DNA of 64,000 nucleotides from Telmatactis stephensoni (Eukaryota > Cnidaria > Anthozoa > Actiniaria > Isophelliidae), in contig JALIZF010001780.1 of NCBI GenBank assembly GCA_029948255.1, positions 124,001 to 188,000 of the forward strand. The letters are read 5' to 3'. A model generated the notes under the pieces. That model saw only the letters and a program-made list of their open reading frames with translations. It did not search any database and was not told the DNA's origin. This document shows positions 56,700 through 64,000 of this stretch, one piece after another; position 1 is the first letter of the stretch; each line of letters opens with the position of its first letter. Position numbers and translations under genes: made by a program.

Positions 56700-56773
56700 T
56701 CTCTCCAGCCGGATTTGAACCGACGGCCTCAGGAACTACAGTCCCGCGCTCTAACCGACTGAGCTATGAAGAG
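56700..56773 (-). tRNA. tRNA-Tyr (GTA), intronless
   Basis: On the minus strand a 74-nt cloverleaf can be folded. Acceptor arm CTCTTCA with TGGAGAG (two G-U-type pairs) and discriminator A. D arm AGCTCAGTCGGTTAGAGC. Anticodon stem CGGGA/TCCTG with loop CTGTAGT, giving anticodon GTA (Tyr). T arm GTCGG-TTCAAAT-CCGGC. A-box (TAGCTCAGTCGG) and B-box (GGTTCAAATCC) promoters match Pol III consensus, and a T5 terminator follows. Most animal tRNA-Tyr genes carry an intron after position 37; this copy has none, so it may be a retro-copied or tRNA-derived repeat. It sits next to the virus-like cluster. Confidence 0.8.
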
Positions 56774-56918
56774 AGTACGTGAAAAGAATAGTATATTTTG
56801 ACCATTTATTCTCATCCTTAACAAAATTTATAACTACTTAGTAAGGAACAAATCAGTCTCAAAGTCATTCCTTTTATTCAAGTGATCGATTTTACAATTC
56901 ACTTGATTCTTCTTGGTG

Positions 56919-59900
56919 TAGTGAGGCGGATTGGTGAAGAAATTAGGTCGAATTGTTCACTTTCGGGTTAAAATCACCAAACTCTCAGAAAGTATAGCTT
57001 AATATGTACTTTAAAAGATCTGATATGGTGCCACTTCAGAATTTGCTGCTGACAGGAGTTATAAGCAGATTTGTCAAATAACTGCCATCTTGACCGGAAG
57101 TGCAATTCAGTAAAACCGGAAGTGGTTAGTTAGAGGCCTTAAAAAGGTTGTTTTAGTCACAAATTGCGCCTTTTTTATTCTTTGGCACTTAAACGCTTTT
57201 CATTGTTTAATCTATGAAATAAAAATATAAGAAATCAAATCTGGCGGGTATTTCCAGCCGAAAATAGTCATATTATACAACGTGGGCGAAAATAAATAAT
57301 ACGGGTGAAAAGAATATACATAAAATAAAATACTTTAATAAAGTAGACTAAAACATCTTTACCTAGCATTTAAATACAATTTTACAGGTTAACCATACAT
57401 CATAGAAACCATTTAATAAGGTCGATTCAACCCTGAGAGGGACTGGTAAATTTACCCACAATTCCAAGGTTGTTCTCTTTCCATCCGCCATTTTGTTAAG
57501 TAAATGGGCTCCTGGTATCGTAAATACTATGATAACACGACTGAAGAGCAGAAATATTGCTAGATTTTTGATCAAATGTGAAATACAAGCATGAAGACAT
57601 ATTGATGAAGTATTTTCTACGCCATTTAAAGTTTGATACACCTTGACTTCACTTGTTGAACTGTAAGTACCATTCTATTTTATGGCTCTTTTTTGACAGC
57701 CACGACTCTGCCATGTTTTGATCGGCTAATGATCTTCTAACAAATGTTTCTTCAATTTTAAATTCAGGATAATCTTGATAAACTCTGTGAGATGGCAATT
57801 TTTAAAATGATTAAGTAGTGTCCTTAGTCAAAGTGTAAGTATGAACTTTTTTGAACTTTATTTCATTAAAAAAGCAAATATCTTCTGCCATTTGATGACT
57901 GGTGTAATCAACGGAAATCAGATTCTCCCCAGTTTTACTTCTGGTACATTGCAATGCAGCTTGAGCTCCTACTGCTTGCATTCATCAGATCCTTGCGCCA
58001 AGCCAATTTTAGCCTTTACATCGACAGCATAGCCAAGATGCTGCCATGGTTTTTTTCTTTAAACCATACTAACTACGCGCGATGGCTTTCTGTTCATCTT
58101 CACGATATGCGTTCTCTCAAGACAACGGCTCCTGATATAGCAGAACAGTTCGCCAATAGCAATTTTGTTGTCCACAAGTCAAGTAAGAGGTTCTCATCAA
58201 TTGCTAAAGACCAAGCGCATGAACAGAACAATGCCATTGTTAAAGGCGAAGGGGGTGCCGTAGGTCTAACAGAAAATCCCTAAGCGCTGCGTCGATGGAT
58301 GGTCTCTGGGCCAGAATTGGCAAGATTAGTCAATGAATTTGAACGGTCTATGACAATCACTCCTCAAAGAGACACCATGAAGAACAAATGAGCTTCCAAG
58401 TTTCTTTTGCCAAGGGTGTAAAAGATCTTGTCAGTGTGTTTGAAGATCTGGGCAATCCCTTTTTAGATGACAGTGGCCAATTAGTTGTAATTGACACCAA
58501 AGAGATCGCAGATTCAGCAGCGGTAGGAAGTAAGGCTATGTGCTATAGAGGCCATTGGTGCAGATCAATGCAAGAAGTACATGGACGAATGCATAGTCAA
58601 AGGTACAGCGTCACTATACAACCCTATAAAAAGAAATCAACGTAGTTTTTTTCGATCACCACTACAGAAAACCTCGAAAGATCAACAACAAGTTGCATCA
58701 CTTAAAAGTGATTGCTCACTCTTTTCACGTCTGTACATCTCCTGCAAGAGCAGGCGATTTGGACGAGTTCTTCATGCACGAAAATCAAGGATGTCCTCCA
58801 TCACTGTCAAATACTGGCAAACTTCGTTTACCAAAGAAAAAGGCAGAACTAGTTGATTGTCTTCAAAGTGCTAGTAATACCCAGAGTTAAGCCCCTGATG
58901 GTATCCAAGCAATAATAGTCGACGGCGCTGTCGTTGTCAACATGGTGAGACCTCCGCGTACACAAACAACATTCTCTGATTATGCCAAAGAGTCATTCGT
59001 TCCATACGTCCAAACACAGTTGCGCCATGCCCATCGTGTGGATATTGTGTTTGATGAATACAGAGAGGACAGTCTAAAGGCTACCACCAGAAGTGCCCGG
59101 GGATCAGGAGTCCGTATGCGCATCGGGGCCAACATCAAGTTACCACATAACTGGAATGCCTTTTTACGCGAAGACCACAACAAGGAAGAGCTTTTTAAAT
59201 TTCTAGCAGAAAGCTTAGTGTCACAAGAAGAACAAAGTGGTGGCCAGATCGTTGTTACTTACGGACAACAAGTTCTATGCTCTCCTGCCTTCGACACCTC
59301 TGGTCTTTCTTCTTGTACCCACGAAGAAGCGGACACACGCATGATGCTTCATGCCGCAAATGCCATAGAGCAGGGCCATCAGAAGATACTCGTGTGCACA
59401 GTAGATACAGATGTCCTTGTGCTAGGCGTGGCGACATTTTCTCAGCTCTCTTTTCAGTCCCAGACAGAGTTCTGGGTTGCATTTGGTACAGGCAAACACC
59501 TACGCTTCATTGCTGTTCACGAGCTAGCCAAAAGTCTTGGACCTGAAAAGTCAAGAGCACTTCCCTTTTTCCATGCTTTCACTGGCTGCGACACTGTTTC
59601 CTGTTTTGCTGGGAGGGGAAAAAAGACAGCCTTTGAATCATGGAAAGCTTATCCTGAAGTTACAAGTGCTTTTCTGATGCTTGCCTACCCTCCATGTCAG
59701 ATCACTGAAGAGTGCATGAGTCTTCTCGAAAGGTATGTGGTTGTTCTCTATGACCGAACATGCGAGAGTATTCATGTTAACGACGCCAGGAAGCGCCTGT
59801 TCTCCCAGAAAGGAAGATCTCTAGAATCCATCCCCCCTACCAAGGCAGCCTTGTTGTAGCACACAAAACGAGCATCATACCAGGCAGGGCACTGCTGGGG

Positions 59901-61068
59901 CCAGGCCTTGACGTCGCAACCACAGCTTCCAAGTGCGCAAGAGTGGGGCTGGACGCACACATCAGACGGATGGCAGCCGTACTGGACATCCTTGTCTGAA
60001 GTCACGAAGTCATGCCGAGAGCTGATTCGCTGTGGCTGCAAGAAGGGTTGCACTGGAAGATGTTCCTGTTTCAAAGCCAACCTCAGCTGCACTGCACTGT
60101 GTTCCTGCACGTGTACATTGTAATTTATATTTGAAACATTTATTCAAGATACTCTCTTAGTTATTACATGATACCATAGAATAAATTGTAAATGGTCTGA
60201 TTTTTAATACATGTAAAATAATACATATTAGAAGCAATTAATATATATAACAGCATTAATAAGTGATATTTCCAATACATCAAACTTCTGTGATAAGCAA
60301 AGTAAAGCTGCATGAATTTCAAACAAATACTCAGCAACATGTTACATGGAGAATGACCTGCATACATGTAAGAGTAATCTGAGCAAGTAAAAGACCACTT
60401 ATTATCCCTTTGTGTATTGCACTTGATGTAAAATAGTATTAGTCAAGCTTAAGTCCGAAGCTATGATACAGTGACCAAGAAATGCATAAAACATTTAGTA
60501 CTTAATTCGGTTTGTTCTAGAATTGATAGATTTTAATACTTCCGGTTTGTGTCTATTTCGACATTTTTAAAGAAATTTAATCCGGTCTTGAGCATTAGAT
60601 TTCTGTTCTTTTTTAAACCAAATTTAACAATTATAATTCTCTTAACTATAATAAAACACAAACTACTAACATTACAATATCAAAATGTCTTTTTTAAGGT
60701 GTTAATTTAATAGAAATTCTACTTCCGGTTGGTTCTGATTGGAAATCGTATTTTTTGATTTTAAATGTTTTTCGTGCACTTCAGTTTCTCTAAAACAATT
60801 AAGAATATGAATCTTTTAGTCATATTTTAACAAAATCCACCGAGTAACTAGATAAAAAACGGCATTTATAATCATTTTTTGTCACTTAAAATTTTACTTC
60901 CTGTTCAAAATGGCCGCCATTTTGAAAAATCCCCTAAATGGCCGAACGCATCGGTTTTGGCGGTGGCACTATATCAGAATGTATTTATATCATAAAAACG
61001 CATCAGACTGCCAAGTCTCATCATTTTAACCCAAAAGTGAACAATTCACCCACCAATCCGCCTCACTA
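56919..61068. mobile_element. 4.15-kb TIR transposon with broken transposase-like gene
   Basis: It begins TAGTGAGGCGGATTGGTG (56919) and ends CACCAATCCGCCTCACTA (61068). The repeat continues inward, with a short indel, to GAATTGTTCACTTT and beyond. GTG flanks both ends (56916-56918 and 61069-61071), a possible 3-bp TSD. It encodes a large plus-strand protein (57940-60123), now broken. 56919-57939 and 60124-61068 are non-coding. It inserted into the end of the gene at 61066-61650. The superfamily is not assigned. The encoded domains match a family common in cnidarian genomes, but I cannot name it with certainty. Confidence 0.7.
57940..60123 (+). pseudogene. Transposase-like protein with nuclease-like core and CXC tail, broken
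   Basis: Pieces in three frames give one protein. First is a block with HTNYARWLSVHLHDM, DQAHEQNNAIVKGEGGAVGL and ALRRWMVSGPE (57954-58330). A middle part follows (QCKKYMDECIVKGTASLYN, about 58565-58630). Then comes a long intact frame, 58942-59859, with HEEADTRMMLHAANA, VDTDVLVLGV, VAFGTGKHLRF and FFHAFTGCDTVSCFAGRGKK. The acidic blocks E-E-A-D, D-T-D and G-C-D resemble a PIN/FEN-type metal-dependent nuclease core, which is an inference. After a stop at about 59857 another frame has a cysteine-rich CGCKKGCTGRCSCFKANLSC tail of CXC (tesmin-like) type. Stops and frameshifts occur near 58281, 58389, 58640 and 58890. Presumed role: mobilising its own TIR element, now dead. Confidence 0.65.
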
Positions 61069-61650
61069 GTGGTCGTCCATGAGTTTTAATTTCTTGGTTT
61101 TTAGGGACTGTTGGTGTACAGCGTTACAGTCTGTACAGCGACAAAATTTAACTTTGGTGGTCTGAGCATTGGCTGGAAAGACGTGAGTACAAACATCACA
61201 TTCGATGTATTCGTTTTCGCGGCAGTAATATGCTTCACGCCACAAACAGCAAGGGCATTCAACCACAGGAATAGAGTAAAACTTCACAAAGTCACGGCAA
61301 ACGTGACACTCTCTGGGTTCCTCGTCCAGTTCGGAAAGCTCCGGTTCGGAACTCTCCTCTGGCTCTAAGCTTTCACCAACACTTTCACCGTCCGACTCGA
61401 AACTTTCTCTTTCAGAGGATTCGTCACCTGTTTCACTGTCTGTCTCGTCCTCTTCCGGTTGTCTAGCAACCAGATCCGCCAGCAACTTCTTATTACGGAT
61501 CAGTTTCTTGTCAACACCGATCTCCGATAATCCTTGAGTGAACGTTTTCAACCCACGAGGCACTTTAACATCTAGATTCAAAGGTAGCATGGCATACTCG
61601 ATAAGCTCTGCCATGTTGGTGACGGGAATTCTTCGTTCGTGATACAGCAT
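61066..61650 (-). CDS. Acidic, cysteine-rich protein of the virus-like cluster, 3' end cut by transposon
   Basis: 194 residues on the minus strand from ATG 61650. The order is an N-terminal helical part (~1-65), a highly acidic Glu/Ser/Asp linker (~66-112), then a cysteine-rich C-terminal domain. That domain has C-x2-C (CHVC), CPCC, CRENEYIECDVC and CRCTDC, i.e. 10 or more cysteines, probably zinc-binding. The stop codon TAG at 61066-61068 is supplied by the last bases of the inserted transposon (CACTA end). The original frame continues for a few codons on the far side, at 56918 and below. The start codon directly abuts the stop of the preceding gene. The family is not recognised; context suggests a Polinton-like accessory or structural gene. 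Confidence 0.6.
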   Translation of the reverse strand: MLYHERRIPVTNMAELIEYAMLPLNLDVKVPRGLKTFTQGLSEIGVDKKLIRNKKLLADLVARQPEEDETDSETGDESSERESFESDGESVGESLEPEESSEPELSELDEEPRECHVCRDFVKFYSIPVVECPCCLWREAYYCRENEYIECDVCTHVFPANAQTTKVKFCRCTDCNAVHQQSLKTKKLKLMDDH

Positions 61651-61866
61651 CTAACCATGGGAATTCCAATATAAAATACTTTTTGAAGCCGCCAGAGTAT
61701 GGAGAAACGCTAGAGCTTTATTTTCTGGGATACTCTGGGAGAGATCCTGTAGAACTTGTTCAATATCTTCCTTGTCCCACAAGTCCTGTTCTGAGTGAAT
61801 ACTCCCGTCATGAGAATGCTCTGAATCGTATTCAGTGTCAGTGGAATCGCTACGTGCTCTCGTCAT
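61651..61866 (-). CDS. Small acidic protein of the virus-like cluster
   Basis: 71 residues from ATG 61866; a longer frame starts at 61917 with a lysine-rich leader. It is rich in Asp, Glu, Ser and His in the first half, followed by an amphipathic region around DIEQVLQDLSQSIPENKAL. No domain recognised. Its TAG stop (61651-61653) is immediately followed by the ATG of the next gene (61648-61650). This zero spacing is typical of compact viral or operon-like coding and suggests reinitiation or a polycistronic message. Confidence 0.5.
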   Translation of the reverse strand: MTRARSDSTDTEYDSEHSHDGSIHSEQDLWDKEDIEQVLQDLSQSIPENKALAFLHTLAASKSILYWNSHG

Positions 61867-61923
61867 GTTGCTCCCTCGAAAAATCAACGTCAAAATGAGC
61901 TTCTTCTTTTTAGACACAAATAC

Positions 61924-62250
61924 TTATAACAAAAACAGGCTCAAAGCCGACATCAGGGGTGACATGACATCGGATACAAAACCATCGCCCCGCTGAGCAA
62001 GAATTTGTTTTTTGGTTTTGAAAGGAACGGATGGATTGACTAATGTACGTATGTCGTCCACATGCTTTCCCAGTCTTTCTTTGTGTATATCTTTCATGGG
62101 GATCAGGTCTCTCGATAAATTCGAGCAAACTTCACAAATGGCATGAACCTGTTCTGGACTAGCGGTAGTCAGCAAAAGCCTTCTTTGGTGAGGAAAACAA
62201 TTAGTTAAATGACACAAATAGCCAAAATTTTCTCTTAGCAAGTGACTCAT
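61924..62250 (-). CDS. Small basic protein with hydrophobic C-terminus, Polinton-type
   Basis: 108 residues from ATG 62250. The upstream frame is open back to a possible splice acceptor (TTTTTCAG, about 62285-62292). The order is a His/Cys-containing N-terminus (HLLRENFGYLCHLTNC), a central PEQVHAICEVCSNLSRDLIP helix region, then a PFKTKKQILAQRGDGFVSDV segment leading to a hydrophobic Leu/Ser-rich end. Short proteins with a basic K-K-x-x-L-x-Q-x-G-G-type motif followed by a hydrophobic tail are common in Polinton/adintovirus-like loci; their role is unproven and I assign none. It is first in the minus-strand trio. Confidence 0.55.
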   Translation of the reverse strand: MSHLLRENFGYLCHLTNCFPHQRRLLLTTASPEQVHAICEVCSNLSRDLIPMKDIHKERLGKHVDDIRTLVNPSVPFKTKKQILAQRGDGFVSDVMSPLMSALSLFLL

Positions 62251-62327
62251 GTTGTCTGCACAGCCGTTTGCATTAAATGAAAGACCAACTGAAAAACATT
62301 CCTATTTATTACCTATTAAACCGTTAG

Positions 62328-63413
62328 CCCGATAGCCTGATAGCCTGACTGATAGCCTGTGATCGCCTGGATAGGCCCTGCCATAGACTTTGATAGCCTG
62401 TAGCTGATAGCTGATAGCCTAATAGCCTGATAGCTGATAGCCTAATAGCCTGATAGCCTGATAGCTGATAGCCTGATAGCCTGATAGCCTGATAGCCTGA
62501 TAGCCTGATAGCCTGATAGCTGATAGCCTGATAGCCTGATAGCCTGATAGCCTGATAGCCTGATAGCCTGATAGCCTGATAGCCTGATAGCCTGATAGCC
62601 TGATAGCCTGATAGCCTGATAGCCTGATAGCCTGATAGCCTGATAGCCTGATAGCCTGATAGCCTGATAGCCTGATAGCCTGATAGCCTGATAGCCTGAT
62701 AGCCTGATAGCCTGATAGCCTGATAGCCTGATAGCCTGATAGCCTGATAGCCTGATAGCCTGATAGCCTGATAGCCTGATAGCCTGATAGCCTGATAGCT
62801 GATAGCCTGATAGCCTGATAGCCTGATAGCCTGGTAGCCTGATAGCCTGGATAGCCTGATAGCCTGATAGCCTGATAGCCTGATAGCCTGATAGCCTGAT
62901 AGCCTGATAGCCTGATAGCCTGATAGCCTGATAGCCTGATAGCCTGATAGCCTGATAGCCTGATAGCCTGATAGCCTGATAGCCTGATAGCCTGATAGCC
63001 TGATCAGCCTGATAGCCTGATAGGCCTGATAGCCTGATAGCCTGATAGCCTGATAGCCTGATAGCATGATAGCCTGATAGCCTGATAGCCTGATAGCCTG
63101 ATAGCCTGATAGCCTGATAGCCTGTAAGCCTGATAGCCTGATAGCCTGATAGCCTGATAGCCTGATAGCCCTGATAGCCTGATAGCCTGATAGCCTGATA
63201 GCCTGATAGCCTGATAGCCTGATAGCCTGATAGCCTGATAGCCTGATAGCCTGATAGCCTGATAGCCTGATAGCCTGATAGCCTGATAGCCTGATAGCCT
63301 GATAGCCTGATAGCCTGATAGCCTGATAGCCTGATAGCCTGATAGCCTGATAGCCTGATAGCCTGATAGCCTGATAGCCTGATAGCCTGATAGCCGATAG
63401 CTTGATAGTGATT
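62328..63413. repeat. GATAGCCT octamer satellite, about 1.1 kb
   Basis: About 130 tandem copies of the 8-mer GATAGCCT, with occasional shortened, lengthened or substituted units near 62330-62465, 62520, 62798, 62833, 63003-63025, 63066 and 63170. Homogeneity is highest in the middle, and the edge units are most diverged. All long frames over it (an 8-residue repeat LSGYQAIR on the minus strand) are artefacts of the repeat. It fills the intergenic space between the divergent virus-like genes. Confidence 0.95.
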
Positions 63414-63478
63414 TAATCAAGCTACCTGTTAAATAGCCCTGCAGCTTCTGTCTTACATCATTTCCAAGTAGATTCGAG

Positions 63479-64000
63479 ATGGCTCGGACGTGTCCTTTGT
63501 GTCAGAAATCGGTTCAGAATTTATCATCTCATTTAAGTAGAGTTCACAAAATGAATGGTCCAGAACGCACCTATTGGTTTCAGAAGGGGAAAATACTTAG
63601 AGATGATAGTCAGCTTTTCCAAATTACTACCCCTCAGATAGGAAATGGTCAAGCAGATCATTGTACCAGATTTCAACTGTTGCATCCATTTACTGCTTTA
63701 GTAGCAGGAATGACAGGATCCGGTAAAACAGTCTGGGTTCAGAATTTGCTTGCACATGCTACACACGTAATTAGTCCTCCACCACAGCGCATCGTTTGGA
63801 GCTACTCACAATGGCAACTTGCTTACGACCACATGCTAGCAATGATACCTGGAATCGAGTTCGTCAAAGGTATACCCCATGACATTGATGAGGATGGCTT
63901 CTTTGACCCTAGGATCAATAATGTTATTGTGATTGATGATCAAATGACAGAGACGTCCAACGACAAGAGAATCATGAACTTATTTACCAAAGGATCTCAT
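63479..64000 (+). CDS. Zinc-finger plus A32/FtsK-type packaging ATPase, partial
   Basis: Open from ATG 63479 to the window end (174 codons, incomplete). Residues 5-23 form a C2H2-like finger (C5, C8, H18, H23). Next comes LHPFTALVAGMTGSGKT with a Walker A motif G-M-T-G-S-G-K-T at residues 77-84, then RIVWSYSQWQ. A Walker B-type block VIVIDD follows near residues 148-153, then LFTKGSH at the end. This order matches the A32/FtsK-HerA type ATPases of Polintons and related DNA viruses, which pump DNA into capsids. A finger fused in front is seen in cnidarian copies as far as I recall. The gene is divergent from the minus-strand trio, separated from it by the octamer satellite. No stop or frameshift in the visible part. 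Confidence 0.8.
   Translation, partial: MARTCPLCQKSVQNLSSHLSRVHKMNGPERTYWFQKGKILRDDSQLFQITTPQIGNGQADHCTRFQLLHPFTALVAGMTGSGKTVWVQNLLAHATHVISPPPQRIVWSYSQWQLAYDHMLAMIPGIEFVKGIPHDIDEDGFFDPRINNVIVIDDQMTETSNDKRIMNLFTKGSH

Noticed and set aside
56919..61068. Assignment to the CACTA/EnSpm superfamily from CACTA at the edge and a 3-bp flank repeat
   Set aside because: CACTA elements start with CACTA and end with TAGTG; here the order is reversed, and the encoded protein does not look like a CACTA transposase.
62324..63420. Long minus-strand frames encoding an LSGYQAIR repeat protein
   Set aside because: They are translations of the GATAGCCT satellite; a perfect 8-mer gives an 8-residue repeat in every frame without stops.

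Overview
The window looks like a cnidarian nuclear genome, most likely an anthozoan such as a stony coral. This is inferred from AT-rich DNA with spliced host genes, a large rhodopsin-type receptor, C2H2 zinc-finger genes and a dense mix of CR1/L2-type LINEs, foldback and MITE-like elements, a Helitron2/Helentron-type element and Polinton/Maverick-type sequence. Only two host protein genes are convincing: a two-exon C2H2 zinc-finger protein (5183-8963) and a class A-like G-protein-coupled receptor (38416-39639). One tRNA-Tyr-like gene lies at 56700-56773 (minus). Almost everything else is mobile or repetitive DNA.

Layout. 1-5100: non-coding DNA with three terminal-inverted-repeat elements, one flanked by a perfect 9-bp target-site duplication (TSD). 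5183-8963: zinc-finger gene. 9154-14242: several MITE/foldback elements, including a 1.4-kb foldback with a 9-bp TSD (12541-13939). 14249-28786: a 14.5-kb near-perfect palindrome with arms of about 7.08 kb, a 377-bp unpaired centre and a 6-bp TSD (GTTACT). Each arm carries a decayed Polinton-type integrase, so I read it as a giant foldback Polinton derivative. 29420-38000: fragments of minus-strand LINEs, one with its reverse transcriptase deleted and an unrelated element inserted in its endonuclease. 38416-39639: receptor gene. 40679-42683: decayed Helitron2-like element with a 2A peptide and a cysteine-protease-like domain. 43441-44676: L2-like LINE.

47540-54413 is a 6.9-kb element with about 70-bp inverted ends and an 8-bp TSD (GCTATTAC). 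It carries a diverged tandem array, a nested 5'-truncated LINE with an intact 600-codon reverse transcriptase frame and a 14-bp TSD, and an 11-12 copy satellite of 138 bp built around CCAATGGTACCATTGG. 56919-61068 is a 4.15-kb TIR transposon with a broken transposase-like gene, inserted into the last codons of a small acidic, cysteine-rich gene. That gene belongs to a virus-like cluster (61066-64000): three tightly packed minus-strand genes, about 1.1 kb of GATAGCCT octamer repeats, and a divergent gene for a zinc-finger plus A32/FtsK-type packaging ATPase that runs off the window end.

The two Polinton-like loci hold complementary remnants: an integrase in the palindrome and a packaging ATPase in the terminal cluster. 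Sequence alone does not show that they belong to the same family. Differences between arms, TSDs and repeat periods were read by eye and were not computed exhaustively.
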